Origin: Burkholderiaceae bacterium
GTDB taxonomy: Bacteria; Pseudomonadota; Gammaproteobacteria; Burkholderiales; Burkholderiaceae
NCBI GenBank assembly: GCA_018261955.1
Contig: JAGTRK010000006.1
Coordinates: forward strand, 62,001 to 126,000
Direction of reading: 5' to 3'
Length of the DNA stretch: 64,000 nucleotides
Part shown: positions 55,429-63,934 of the stretch, piece by piece
Layout: each line of letters begins with the position of its first letter
Position numbering within the stretch: position 1 is the first letter of the stretch
Translations under genes and position numbers: made by a program
Notes under the pieces: model-generated
What the model saw: the letters and a program-made list of their open reading frames with translations, nothing else
What the model was told of the DNA's origin: nothing
Database searches by the model: none

Positions 55429-56363
55429 GGTAGTGGTCTAGTTTGAAATTTCGCTTTTTGACCTGTTGTATTTTCCCCGTTTTTTTGGTACTTCTTTGTC
55501 TTTCAGTAACGCAATGATTTCTTCATGTGACCACACATGGTCTGCAATTCCTGCTTCCATTGCTGGGGTAACACGCAAAGAGTTGTGAATTTTGCAATAA
55601 TTGTAGTGCATGGCAAACAAGCTAAATGCGTGGATATGGTTATCTAATTTTTTGCTAAACGCATTGGTTAGACGCGTGAAGCGTCTATTTTGCATACGGA
55701 TGGTGAGGTTAGCACGTTCAACATATGATGTTGATACATTGGAAAAATCAGGTTTGCCTGTAATGCGTTGCTTCTTGATTCCAGTGCATTCAGATGGGCT
55801 GTATTTGCCTTTCAGATTATCCTGAGTTGTACCATACATTTTGACTAATTGAGCATTATCAATATCAGCACCGAATGATTCTTCGACCGCTACCAAATAC
55901 GCTCTTAATCCATCCGTCGTGAGTTGTACGCGATTTGCCAATCGCCCAGCCAAATCATCCATGAATGTTAGAGCGCACTCAACATCACGAGTTCCCACCA
56001 AATAGGACACCATCAATTTGTTGTCGCTATCAATCGCTGTCCATGTCCATACATCACCTGCACCATCGGGCGCGGAAATAGCATCTTTAACGTTCTTTTG
56101 TTTAGCGTAACAAAAACTCCAAATCTCGTCGCATTCTATTCTTTTGCTTTTCAGTCCGCGAATATTATCATCCATATAATCCGCACACGCTTGCCCAACA
56201 TCCGTCAATAGTTTTAGCACAGTCATTTTACTCGCGCCTGATACACGGCAGGTAGCATTGACCCCCATGCCTTCACACAGTAAAGCAAGGATTTTAGCGC
56301 GTTCAGAGTTATTTAAACGATTCATAATAATCCATTCCGATAATTTCAAAATAGACTATATGC
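55429..56363 (-). mobile_element. IS1-like insertion sequence
   Basis: The element spans a single transposase gene. Ends are imperfect inverted copies: TGGTCTAGTTTGAAATTTCG at the left and, read inward, TAGTCTATTTTGAAATTATCG at the right. The boundaries are estimates from these ends. No target-site duplication is visible, so the element may be old or its flank rearranged. It sits between the LOG gene and the specificity gene of the restriction system. Confidence 0.7.
55438..56325 (-). CDS. IS1-family transposase, single reading frame
   Basis: The 295-residue transposase begins MNRLNNSERAKILALL with an InsA-like N-terminus (SGASKMTVLKLLTDVGQAC, a helix-turn-helix). The DDE domain follows: KSKRIECDEIWSFCYAKQKN (first Asp), LTTDGLRAYLVAVEE (second Asp), and STSYVERANLTIRMQNRRFTRLTNAFSKK (Glu). 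Unlike classic IS1, which needs a frameshift to join insA and insB, this is one intact frame, as in a known IS1 subgroup. It seems complete. The start at 56325 is preceded by GGATT only. Confidence 0.88.
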   Translation of the reverse strand: MNRLNNSERAKILALLCEGMGVNATCRVSGASKMTVLKLLTDVGQACADYMDDNIRGLKSKRIECDEIWSFCYAKQKNVKDAISAPDGAGDVWTWTAIDSDNKLMVSYLVGTRDVECALTFMDDLAGRLANRVQLTTDGLRAYLVAVEESFGADIDNAQLVKMYGTTQDNLKGKYSPSECTGIKKQRITGKPDFSNVSTSYVERANLTIRMQNRRFTRLTNAFSKKLDNHIHAFSLFAMHYNYCKIHNSLRVTPAMEAGIADHVWSHEEIIALLKDKEVPKKRGKYNRSKSEISN

Positions 56364-56379
56364 TTAAGTAAAAGCAAAA

Positions 56380-57363
56380 TCAACTCGCTTTTACAATAGA
56401 CTCTTGTATTTGCTTAGAAACGCGCATTATTGATCCATTGACCCAACTTGGTAAACACTCAAATGCAGGTATTGGCAAGTCTTTCAATGTTCGGTTAGCC
56501 TGTCTGCCGTAGCTATATTTGTATTGATTGGCACGGATACACGTGGCGTAATACAGCATTTCATCAGCAGTCATTTCTACTTTTGGTTTTAAATAATACA
56601 AGTCCCTACCGCTATAAAAGGGCTCAACCTGTAAAAAAGCTTCTAGAACCGAGCCGCCGCCAGCAACAGATAACACCATGCCTTTTGTTGGCTCTAAATC
56701 ATATAGACGTTGGACTTTCGCGGATACTCCATTATTTTTTGATGTGCGAGCCACAAAGTTCACGCCATTTTCATTTTGAGTCAAGCGATTCAACTCAAGA
56801 TTTACCCCATAGTAAACATCGAATAAATCCATTAGCCGCACGTTATAAGTTTCTACACTTTGTTTTCTGATCGGCGTCAATACATTATGCTCAACCAAAT
56901 CTAAATCAAAAGAAAAGCCACTTAAATTCGTTGAATTCACCCATTCTGGTGGTTTTTCTGGCAATTCAATTGCTTTTAATCTTTCGCCCTTTGGCTTTCG
57001 ACCATATGAAAACTTTTGTCGATTGGCGGCTATAGCTTTTGCATAAAAAATTTTCTCCGCAAGAGACATCGGTCTTTTTGGAATCAATATTGAAACATTG
57101 CTGTTTGCTACAAATTCAAAATTAGACACATACGCATAAGTATGACTACCTTCTCCATCTGTAGAAACAAAGATTGTATGCTTTGGGTGGCGATGTACAG
57201 CAGCTACGCTTGATTTTTCAACCCACCCAGCAACGGTTCTTTGTTGAGTTTTTGCAGGACGTATATATGGGATAGAAGTCGTTGTTCTTTTAGATAACAA
57301 AAATACGTTACTACTTGCCAAGCCATTTTTAAGATCGAAAAGCTCATCTAATCTACTCGTCAC
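56380..57363 (-). CDS. Target-recognition (S) subunit of a BcgI-like type IIB restriction-modification system
   Basis: This is a probable DNA-specificity subunit. Two half-repeats each end in a similar text, IFYAKAIAANRQKFSYGRKPKG and MLYYATCIRANQYKYSYGRQANRTL. That is the two-TRD layout of type I HsdS and of the BcgI B subunit, which reads a split site. I place the start at GTG 57363, overlapping the end of the upstream gene by 11 bases; an in-frame TTG at 57405 is possible. Length, about 327 residues, fits BcgI B (about 39 kDa). The IS1-like element begins right after it but has not cut the frame. Confidence 0.82.
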   Translation of the reverse strand: MTSRLDELFDLKNGLASSNVFLLSKRTTTSIPYIRPAKTQQRTVAGWVEKSSVAAVHRHPKHTIFVSTDGEGSHTYAYVSNFEFVANSNVSILIPKRPMSLAEKIFYAKAIAANRQKFSYGRKPKGERLKAIELPEKPPEWVNSTNLSGFSFDLDLVEHNVLTPIRKQSVETYNVRLMDLFDVYYGVNLELNRLTQNENGVNFVARTSKNNGVSAKVQRLYDLEPTKGMVLSVAGGGSVLEAFLQVEPFYSGRDLYYLKPKVEMTADEMLYYATCIRANQYKYSYGRQANRTLKDLPIPAFECLPSWVNGSIMRVSKQIQESIVKAS

Positions 57364-59398
57364 TTTCACCACCCTGTATATCCAACATAAGATTGTATAA
57401 AACAAATTTTTTTACATCACGCTCAAAGTCTTGCTGTGTAATAGTGCTGTAATCTGTCTCAAGGTATGCCTCGCATAGCCATTCATCTTCTGCCGTAACT
57501 GATTTTAACAAGCTGTATCCTGTTTCAATGGTTTTATTCAGAAATGTATCAACCCATTTTTCCCGAATTGATGACCATCTTTCAGCTGTATCCTCGCGTC
57601 TTCGCTTGGATTTAACAAAACCATCATCACGCCAATAACCAAACCATGTTTTCTTTTTAGGATCATGAGGGATATGAGCTCGAAAAACAAGGGCGCAGGT
57701 ATTAGCTCCCTTATCATTAAATAATTGATTGGGTAAAGACATTGATGCCTCAAGTGAATGTCTTTTTAGCAATCTGCGTTTGATTTCAAGACCGTTGCCG
57801 CTGTCATACATAGCGCAACTCATCGGGACTATAGCAATCGCTACTCCATTTGCTTCAAGACAACTAAGAGCCTGCTCAATAAACTCTAATTCATCTATAC
57901 CACTACCATCATTAAAAGGTGGATTCAATAGAGCCACAGTAGGCTTAAATGGCTTTACAATATTTGTGGATTTAAAGCAATCCTCATGGAAAATATTTGA
58001 TTTCCCGTCTCCATGAATAATCATATTTGAGACTGCCAAATTAAAAATATGAGGCTGGTACTCAACGCCTACCAACTGATATTTTTGAATATGTTCAATT
58101 TTTTTCTTATCACCTTGCGCAGCCGCAATCATCTTCCCCATTGCCGCAACCAAAAACCCCGCCGTACCACAGCAATTATCTAATACCACCGTGTCTTTGC
58201 CTACTCCAGCCAAATCACAAAATAATTGCGTAATGTGTGGAGGTGTGAGAACAATACCAAGACTTCCATCATCATTGGCATACTTCAAAAATTCAACATA
58301 ACAACGACTTACAATATCGTGGTATTCATTGTTTTTGACGAAAGAATATACTTTTTCCTCTACTTCTTTTACAAGTTCTTTAAAATAGCCATCCCTTATT
58401 AAGGCTGGGCTGTGTTGAATGGTTGCAAACTCATCGCGTAATCCAGCAAATTTATCCAACGATTTTGAGGATGCCGAATTTAATTTTTTAGACACCTGAA
58501 TAATCAACAAATCCATCAAATCGGCGGAGTTATCAAAAGTCTTATACGAGCGTCGGAAAGAGTTGTCTTCTAAGCCAAGCAAAATGCCACTAAATAATAT
58601 TGCACGTTGTTTTTCTGGAATACGCTTGCCATGAAGTTGCTTATTTAAGCCACCGACATACTCTAATAATGACGAATAGTCAACTCTAAATCTTTGGTTT
58701 TTTAGTTGCTCAAGATAAGTCGGAAATTCTTGTAATCCACAACCCTTGAGAATTTCTTTGTGTTCTTTCTCACCGCGCAATTTGACATAGTGAGAAATTT
58801 TTAGTTCTTTTTCACTTTGTCCACTTACGCCAACATAAATTACATCAAGTTCTTTTGAAAGATAGTCAGCATAAAGCCGTGCGCCATCAACAGCGTAATC
58901 TTTGAATTGATCTAATCCATCACTAATGTGTCTAGATGTATCGGCTTTGCATTCAATTACGACGGCGATATTTTCGTGTTCGGTATCTCTAATAATATAA
59001 TCTGGGTATCCGCTTCCCGTTCCACCAACTTTCTTTGATGCGGTTGAAAGTAATTTTTGAATTTGTGGCTTTATAGATTTTTTTGGTTCCACCAATACAG
59101 AAGTGTCAGAATCATTGTAGTATCCCAAATTGTTTAATTCTTTATATACGATCTGCTCTGTTAGCCCTTCATTTTTGGCTTGTCGGTTTTTTTGATTCGA
59201 CCATCTCGCGCCAGCAGCTTTTTTAGCTTGCTCAGACAAAGCTTCTTTAGTCATATTTTCAGCACGCTTTGCGCCACCTGTTTTTCCACCTTTACTGCTA
59301 TTAGCTTTTCTACCTGTCAATGACATAGGCTTCTCTGCCTCGCCTATCGCTTGTTGGAATATGTCAAAAGCAGTTTGAGTGAAATCTTTTTTAGTCAT
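57353..59398 (-). CDS. Fused nuclease/N6-adenine methylase (A subunit) of a BcgI-like type IIB system
   Basis: The 684-residue frame (681 from the preferred ATG at 59398) joins a PD-(D/E)XK nuclease and an adenine methyltransferase. Numbered from the GTG at 59407, the nuclease motif is Pro135-Asp136 (SGYPDYIIRD) and Glu152-x-Lys154 (VVIECKAD). Methylase motif I is VLDNCCGTAGFL (408-419) and motif IV is NPPF (495-498). The first 80 residues are Lys/Ala-rich (KKAAGARWSNQKNRQAKN) and of unknown role. BcgI-type enzymes cut on both sides of a split site and need an S subunit, which follows here. The call is from domain order; the target site cannot be read. Confidence 0.87.
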   Translation of the reverse strand: MTKKDFTQTAFDIFQQAIGEAEKPMSLTGRKANSSKGGKTGGAKRAENMTKEALSEQAKKAAGARWSNQKNRQAKNEGLTEQIVYKELNNLGYYNDSDTSVLVEPKKSIKPQIQKLLSTASKKVGGTGSGYPDYIIRDTEHENIAVVIECKADTSRHISDGLDQFKDYAVDGARLYADYLSKELDVIYVGVSGQSEKELKISHYVKLRGEKEHKEILKGCGLQEFPTYLEQLKNQRFRVDYSSLLEYVGGLNKQLHGKRIPEKQRAILFSGILLGLEDNSFRRSYKTFDNSADLMDLLIIQVSKKLNSASSKSLDKFAGLRDEFATIQHSPALIRDGYFKELVKEVEEKVYSFVKNNEYHDIVSRCYVEFLKYANDDGSLGIVLTPPHITQLFCDLAGVGKDTVVLDNCCGTAGFLVAAMGKMIAAAQGDKKKIEHIQKYQLVGVEYQPHIFNLAVSNMIIHGDGKSNIFHEDCFKSTNIVKPFKPTVALLNPPFNDGSGIDELEFIEQALSCLEANGVAIAIVPMSCAMYDSGNGLEIKRRLLKRHSLEASMSLPNQLFNDKGANTCALVFRAHIPHDPKKKTWFGYWRDDGFVKSKRRREDTAERWSSIREKWVDTFLNKTIETGYSLLKSVTAEDEWLCEAYLETDYSTITQQDFERDVKKFVLYNLMLDIQGGESDE

Positions 59399-59449
59399 AT
59401 TTGCCACCTCATAGCAAAGATCGCGCTATCGCGTCCGCATTTAACATTT

Positions 59450-59469
59450 GTTGTAATGTACAATACAAC
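59450..59469. promoter_or_regulatory. Near-perfect 20-base palindrome upstream of the BcgI-like genes
   Basis: GTTGTA-N8-TACAAC with central TGTACA (59450-59469) is symmetric except for one pair of positions. It lies 52 bases upstream of the A-subunit start, a fitting operator position for expression control. No controller (C) gene is seen. Confidence 0.5.
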
Positions 59470-59647
59470 TTCAGTTGGTATTTTAGCATCACAAATTATC
59501 AAAATATAGCATATTGATAACCAATCGTTGATATTCGCTATGATTATTTCAAACCAGACCACTACCAAAATCCAAGCGGCGTGGCTTTTTGCGTCAAATC
59601 TCTCTACAATACGCTCTTTAGATAGCAAGCCGTTTTGTAGGACACTT

Positions 59648-60754
59648 ATGCCACGCCCCATCCGCGCCACCATCCGCCCTCAAGCCATAGCCCACAATCT
59701 TCAACGCGCGCGTGTTGCCACCCATGCTGCGGGTTCGCGCATTTGGGCGGTCGTCAAGGCCAATGCCTATGGACACGGAATTGAGCGAATTTATTCGGGC
59801 TTGGCAAGTGCCGATGGCTTGGCGATGTTGGATTTTGACGAGGCGCGCTTGGTGCGCCACTTGGGTTGGGACAAACCGATATTGATGCTCGAAGGCTGTT
59901 TTGATAAAGCCGATTACGCCAGCGCATTTGAATTGGATTTGACCGTGGTGGTGCATCAGCAGGCGCAAATAGATGCATTGGCATCGGCTTTGGCTGAGCG
60001 CAAAGACTCAAACCTCAATGTTTATCTCAAAATGAACACAGGCATGAACCGTGTGGGGTTTAATCCGCAGGATTATGGTGCTGCTTTTGCACAACTGCGC
60101 GCTATCGAGGGTGTGGGCGAAATCGGCCTAATGACGCACTTTGCCAATGCCGATTTACCCAATGGTGCGGACAAGGCTTTGGCGTTGTTCAATACCACCG
60201 TTGCACCCATTATGGCGCAGTACCCCAATACAATGCGCTGTGTGTCCAACTCCGCCGCGACCCTAACCCTATCAAACGCGCATTTTGACTGGGTGCGCCC
60301 TGGGATTATGACTTACGGCGGTTCGCCGTTTGCCGACACAACCGCAGCAGAATGTGGCTTACAACCCGCAATGACTTTGAACAGCCAAATCATTGCGGTG
60401 CGCGAAATTCAAGCGGGCGATGCCATCGGTTATGGCTCGCGCTTTGTTGCCCCGCGCGCCATGCGCATCGGCGTGGTGGCTTGTGGTTATGCCGATGGCT
60501 ACCCGCGTCATGCGACCGAACAAACGCCGATTGCGATCGATGGTGTACGCACGCATGTGGTTGGGCGCGTGTCGATGGATATGCTCACGGTCGATTTAAC
60601 CGATGTTCCGAATGCGCACGTCGGCTCAACAGTTGAATTGTGGGGCACGCACATTCCGATTGATGAGGTCGCACAAGCATCGGGTACGATCGGTTATGAG
60701 CTGATGTGCGCACTTGCCGCCCGCGTTGCCGTGACAGCGGATAATCACCAATAA
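59648..60754 (+). CDS. alr: Alanine racemase
   Basis: Alr makes D-alanine for peptidoglycan, using pyridoxal phosphate. The 368 residues have the PLP Lys37 in WAVVKANAYGHG, the TIM-barrel domain with YLKMNTGMNRVGF and LMTHFANAD, and SNSAATL. The C-terminal domain holds the second catalytic base region in GDAIGYGSRF, followed by VVACGYADGYPR and VGRVSMDMLTVDL. GTAGGA lies upstream of the ATG at 59648; the longer frame to 59528 has no support. It is not part of the adjacent island. Confidence 0.96.
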   Translation: MPRPIRATIRPQAIAHNLQRARVATHAAGSRIWAVVKANAYGHGIERIYSGLASADGLAMLDFDEARLVRHLGWDKPILMLEGCFDKADYASAFELDLTVVVHQQAQIDALASALAERKDSNLNVYLKMNTGMNRVGFNPQDYGAAFAQLRAIEGVGEIGLMTHFANADLPNGADKALALFNTTVAPIMAQYPNTMRCVSNSAATLTLSNAHFDWVRPGIMTYGGSPFADTTAAECGLQPAMTLNSQIIAVREIQAGDAIGYGSRFVAPRAMRIGVVACGYADGYPRHATEQTPIAIDGVRTHVVGRVSMDMLTVDLTDVPNAHVGSTVELWGTHIPIDEVAQASGTIGYELMCALAARVAVTADNHQ

Positions 60755-60835
60755 CACTCAGGATGGGCAATATCCATCCATCACGTTTTTCACAGTAACC
60801 TTTGTTTGAAAGCACCATCCGACTTCGAATTCCTC

Positions 60836-61807
60836 ATGCGTCTATTAAACTTCATCTCCCACCATTCCGCATTTTTTATGATACTCGCGACCATCGTGGG
60901 TTTTATATTTCCCCATACGGCAAACTTGGTGCTGCCGTATTTACCGATGGTGTTGTTTTTCTTGATGTTTTTCACGCTCATGGCGATTAACCAGCACCAA
61001 TTGATTCAGGCACTCATGCAAGCATCGGTCTGGCGGTATGCTGTACTGCACACCGTGGGGATGTCCGTGTTGTTCATCGGCGTGTGTTATGGCTTGGGTA
61101 TGCGCGGCGATTTATTGCTCGCAATCGCCGCGATTATGGCGACAGGCTCGCTGTTTGCCACACCCGCGATTGTGCGCTCCATCGGCTTTGAGCCTTTGTA
61201 CGCCATGGCATTGACGATTGCCAGCACACTCATCATGCCGATTGTGTTGTTTGTCAATCTGTGGTTGTTTCAAACGGGCAGTGTGTCTTTGGACATGGTT
61301 TTGTATGTCAAACGCCTGTTGATTTTTATCGCGGGACCGATGGCGATGTCCGCATGGGTGCACCGTTGGGTGGCTGAGGCGGTGTTATTGAAAGTGCATC
61401 AACAATTATCAAAAGTCACGATGTTGTTGGTGATGAGTTTTCCATTTGGTTTAATTGGCAGATTTCGCTCGGTATTTGATACCGAGCCGATGCACGCTTG
61501 GGCTTTATTGATATTGTCAATGGCAATTGTGACGGTGCTGTTTTGGCTGAATTTTTATTTGTATCGCAAAAGTTCTATCGAGCATCGAATCAGTGCGGCG
61601 GTGGCTTCGGGCGGACGCAATGTGTTGCTGACCTTGACCATCTCCGCACCGTTCTTGGGTACTCAGTATTTGGCACTCATCGGCGCAATGCAGTTGCCAA
61701 TCTACGCGCTGCCACTGGTGTCACGCGCGTGGATGCGTTGGCAAGCGCGCATTCATCAGACAGTCACGCCGCATGCGATGACCGATGAAGACGATGTGGT
61801 GCTGTGA
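60836..61807 (+). CDS. Membrane transporter of the BASS/bile acid:sodium symporter-like group
   Basis: The 323-residue protein has nine or ten hydrophobic helices, starting with FMILATIVGFIFPH and LPYLPMVLFFLMFFTLMAIN. It has a mid-protein ATGSLFATPAIVRSIGF segment and SAAVASGGRNVLLTLTISAPFLGTQY near the end, similar to BASS proteins, where a GGxN-type motif binds sodium. Its likely role is uptake or release of an organic anion; the substrate is unknown. I prefer the ATG at 60836 over an earlier TTG. The family call is tentative. Confidence 0.65.
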   Translation: MRLLNFISHHSAFFMILATIVGFIFPHTANLVLPYLPMVLFFLMFFTLMAINQHQLIQALMQASVWRYAVLHTVGMSVLFIGVCYGLGMRGDLLLAIAAIMATGSLFATPAIVRSIGFEPLYAMALTIASTLIMPIVLFVNLWLFQTGSVSLDMVLYVKRLLIFIAGPMAMSAWVHRWVAEAVLLKVHQQLSKVTMLLVMSFPFGLIGRFRSVFDTEPMHAWALLILSMAIVTVLFWLNFYLYRKSSIEHRISAAVASGGRNVLLTLTISAPFLGTQYLALIGAMQLPIYALPLVSRAWMRWQARIHQTVTPHAMTDEDDVVL

Positions 61808-61821
61808 CGCAGTGTGAGCGA

Positions 61822-62136
61822 TTATTTGGTATTGTTAAAATGATTACCGTAGTTGCGCTGATTGCCCAGTTCGCGCGTGCCGTGCGGCGATGCGTCGGTG
61901 TAATCCACATGCACTTTGCCATTGACACCAGAAATCGCGTACTCAATCGCTTCCAAGCCTGAGTTAAACAAGGGGCGAACGGCGCGACCTGCGTAATACA
62001 GTTTGACCTGTTCATTCGTGTCTTCTGAGTCTGCGTACAACAACCAAAACAAATCATTGTTGTGAAATAAACGTTCGGCCTCGGCCTTGAGCGCCTCGGG
62101 CACTTGCATGAGTGCTGCGCGGGTCAACTCGTTCAC
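61822..62136 (-). CDS. Hypothetical protein, 104 residues
   Basis: The gene starts at GTG 62136 after CTGGAGAATATC, a good ribosome site; the longer frame to 62193 is not supported. The product has a helical N-terminus (LTRAALMQVPEALKAEAERLF) and a region VKLYYAGRAVRPLFNSGLEAIEYAISGVNGKVHVDYTD that looks folded and soluble. No signal, membrane helix or known motif is seen. It converges on the BASS-like gene, 14 bases apart. Function unknown. Confidence 0.7.
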   Translation of the reverse strand: MNELTRAALMQVPEALKAEAERLFHNNDLFWLLYADSEDTNEQVKLYYAGRAVRPLFNSGLEAIEYAISGVNGKVHVDYTDASPHGTRELGNQRNYGNHFNNTK

Positions 62137-62265
62137 GATATTCTCCAGTATTAGAATAAACACCTTGGGATGCAGGATGTATGGCTTCATCATACGCCTG
62201 ATTTTTTTTCAAATGTTCTCAATCACCCACTAATTGCCTTAAATTGCGTTAGTTACCCGCAGGCG

Positions 62266-62294
62266 TTCATTTCGATGATGCGCAGTGCTATAAT
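62266..62294 (+). promoter_or_regulatory. Promoter of tRNA-Arg
   Basis: TTCATT (62266-62271), a 17-base spacer and TATAAT (62289-62294) lie 20 bases before the mature tRNA 5' end. Confidence 0.65.
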
Positions 62295-62314
62295 TGCGCC
62301 TCAAAATTTGACAG

Positions 62315-62390
62315 GTCGCTGTAGCTCAGTGGATAGAGCATCTCCCTCCTAAGGAGAGGGTCGCACGTTCGATTCGTGCCAGCGACGCCA
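62315..62390 (+). tRNA. tRNA-Arg (anticodon CCU)
   Basis: The cloverleaf is complete. The acceptor stem GTCGCTG pairs with CAGCGAC and an encoded CCA follows. The D arm has AGCTCAGTGGATAGAGC. The anticodon stem TCTCC/GGAGA closes loop CTCCTAA with anticodon CCT, which reads AGG. The T arm has GTTCGATTC. The 3' end is 12 bases from the convergent recR stop. Confidence 0.96.
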
Positions 62391-62402
62391 AACCCAATCA
62401 TC

Positions 62403-62996
62403 TCACCGACGCGCGGTCATCGCCTGTGCCAAAGTGCCCAAATCCACTTGTTCCAACTCGCTGCCGACGGGCACACCTTTTGCCAAACGGGTCACACGCA
62501 AACCGCGTGCCAACAACTGTTCGGCGATGTAGTGCGCGGTCAATTCGCCCTCGTTGGTAAAATGTGTCGCCAAAATCACCTCCTGCACCACGCCATCGCA
62601 AGCGCGTGCGAGCAGTTTGTCCATCGCAATGTCGGTTGGCCCCAAACCTTCGAGCGGGTTGAGTTGACCTGAGAGCACAAAGTATTTGCCCTGATAGGTC
62701 ATGGTTTGCTCAATCAACAATTGATCCATGGGTGATTGCACCACGCACAGCAATTGCGCTTGACGCTTGGGATTGGCACACGTGGTGCACATTTCCGCAT
62801 CTGACAGCGTGTAGCATTGCGAACAATGGCGCAAATGCTGCAACGCATCGGTAATCGCCTCGGCCAAATGTTGCGCGCCCGCGCGTTCGTGTTGCAACAA
62901 TGTAAACGCCAAACGTTGCGCGGATTTATTGCCGACATTGGGCAATACGCGCAATGCATCGATGAGGTTTTGAATGCGGTCGATGGTTTGGCTCAT
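62403..62996 (-). CDS. recR: Recombination protein RecR
   Basis: RecR works with RecO and RecF to load RecA at gaps. The 197-residue protein has the helix-hairpin-helix [21 protein letters not shown], a zinc finger [18 protein letters not shown], and the TOPRIM domain [14 protein letters not shown] and [19 protein letters not shown]. The start at 62996 overlaps the speB stop by four bases. In many bacteria recR follows dnaX-ybaB; here it follows an agmatinase gene instead. Confidence 0.95.
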   Translation of the reverse strand: MSQTIDRIQNLIDALRVLPNVGNKSAQRLAFTLLQHERAGAQHLAEAITDALQHLRHCSQCYTLSDAEMCTTCANPKRQAQLLCVVQSPMDQLLIEQTMTYQGKYFVLSGQLNPLEGLGPTDIAMDKLLARACDGVVQEVILATHFTNEGELTAHYIAEQLLARGLRVTRLAKGVPVGSELEQVDLGTLAQAMTARR

Positions 62997-63934
62997 AGGG
63001 CGTTCTGAATGGTTTTTTGCACTTGCCCAGACAAATACGTCCAAACGATTTGTGCGGCAGCGTTGCTCGTGAGTTCGGCGTGGTCATACGGAGGAGCGAC
63101 CTCGACGCAATCCATACCGACCCAGTTTAAATCTGCGGTGGTTTCTAATAATGTAAACACCTGATTGGTGCTCAATCCTGCCACTTCGGGCGTGCCCGTC
63201 CCCGGTGCGAATGCAGGGTCAAGACAATCAATATCAAAACTCAAATACACGGGCAAGCCTTGGGCGGACAAACGCGCACGGATGGTGTGAATCACATCCG
63301 CCAGTTGGGTTTCAGAGACCAAACCGCGCAAATCGCGTGCGGTGAAAATCGTGCCGCCTTGCTGTGCGACATACTCACGCGCTGCCTGATCACCTGCCGA
63401 GCGGATACCGACTTGCACGAAACTGCTCGCGTCCACCAGGCCCTCTTGAATCGCTTCGTACACCCAAGTACCATGCCCAGAAGGTTCGCCGAAGTGATCT
63501 GTCCACGTGTCACAGTGCGCATCAAAATGCAACACCGCCAAAGGCATGCCAAAATGCGCGCGATACGCCCGCAACAAGCCCAGCGTCACCGAATGATCAC
63601 CGCCCAACCACACCATGTGGTGTTGCCCGAGCAAATCAGGGACATGCTTGGTCAACTCCGCACGCATCGTGCTCAAATCGGTATTCGGTGTGGGAATATC
63701 ACCCCAATCATGCACATACTCAAAAGGCGAGACATTGAAAAATGGGTGGATGCCATCACACAGCATTTGACTGGCTGTACGAATTGCCGAGGGCGCAAAG
63801 CGCGCGCCAGGGCGGTTGGTCACCGCGCCATCGTAGGGAATCCCTGCGATGCCAAATGGACGTTCGCTGGCATTAATCGTGGCAGGGATACTTAAAAATC
63901 GATTTTGGCTCAAATAAGCGAAACCGTGTTTCAT
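62993..63934 (-). CDS. speB: Agmatinase/ureohydrolase family enzyme
   Basis: This manganese enzyme of the arginase fold probably turns agmatine into putrescine and urea. The 313 residues contain the metal motifs [16 protein letters not shown] and [19 protein letters not shown], the SpeB-like start [26 protein letters not shown], and [12 protein letters not shown]. The start at 63934 has TTGGAGCG upstream. It shares a four-base overlap with recR. Guanidinobutyrase or other ureohydrolases cannot be excluded. Confidence 0.88.
   Translation of the reverse strand: MKHGFAYLSQNRFLSIPATINASERPFGIAGIPYDGAVTNRPGARFAPSAIRTASQMLCDGIHPFFNVSPFEYVHDWGDIPTPNTDLSTMRAELTKHVPDLLGQHHMVWLGGDHSVTLGLLRAYRAHFGMPLAVLHFDAHCDTWTDHFGEPSGHGTWVYEAIQEGLVDASSFVQVGIRSAGDQAAREYVAQQGGTIFTARDLRGLVSETQLADVIHTIRARLSAQGLPVYLSFDIDCLDPAFAPGTGTPEVAGLSTNQVFTLLETTADLNWVGMDCVEVAPPYDHAELTSNAAAQIVWTYLSGQVQKTIQNAL

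Noticed and set aside
55385-59647. Prophage or integrative element
   Set aside because: There is no integrase, phage structural gene or attachment repeat, only a restriction-modification pair and one insertion sequence.
63260-63895. Plus-strand frame of 211 codons
   Set aside because: It is antisense to speB, whose metal-binding motifs lie on the other strand. Composition is rich in His, Arg and Thr as expected of a shadow frame.
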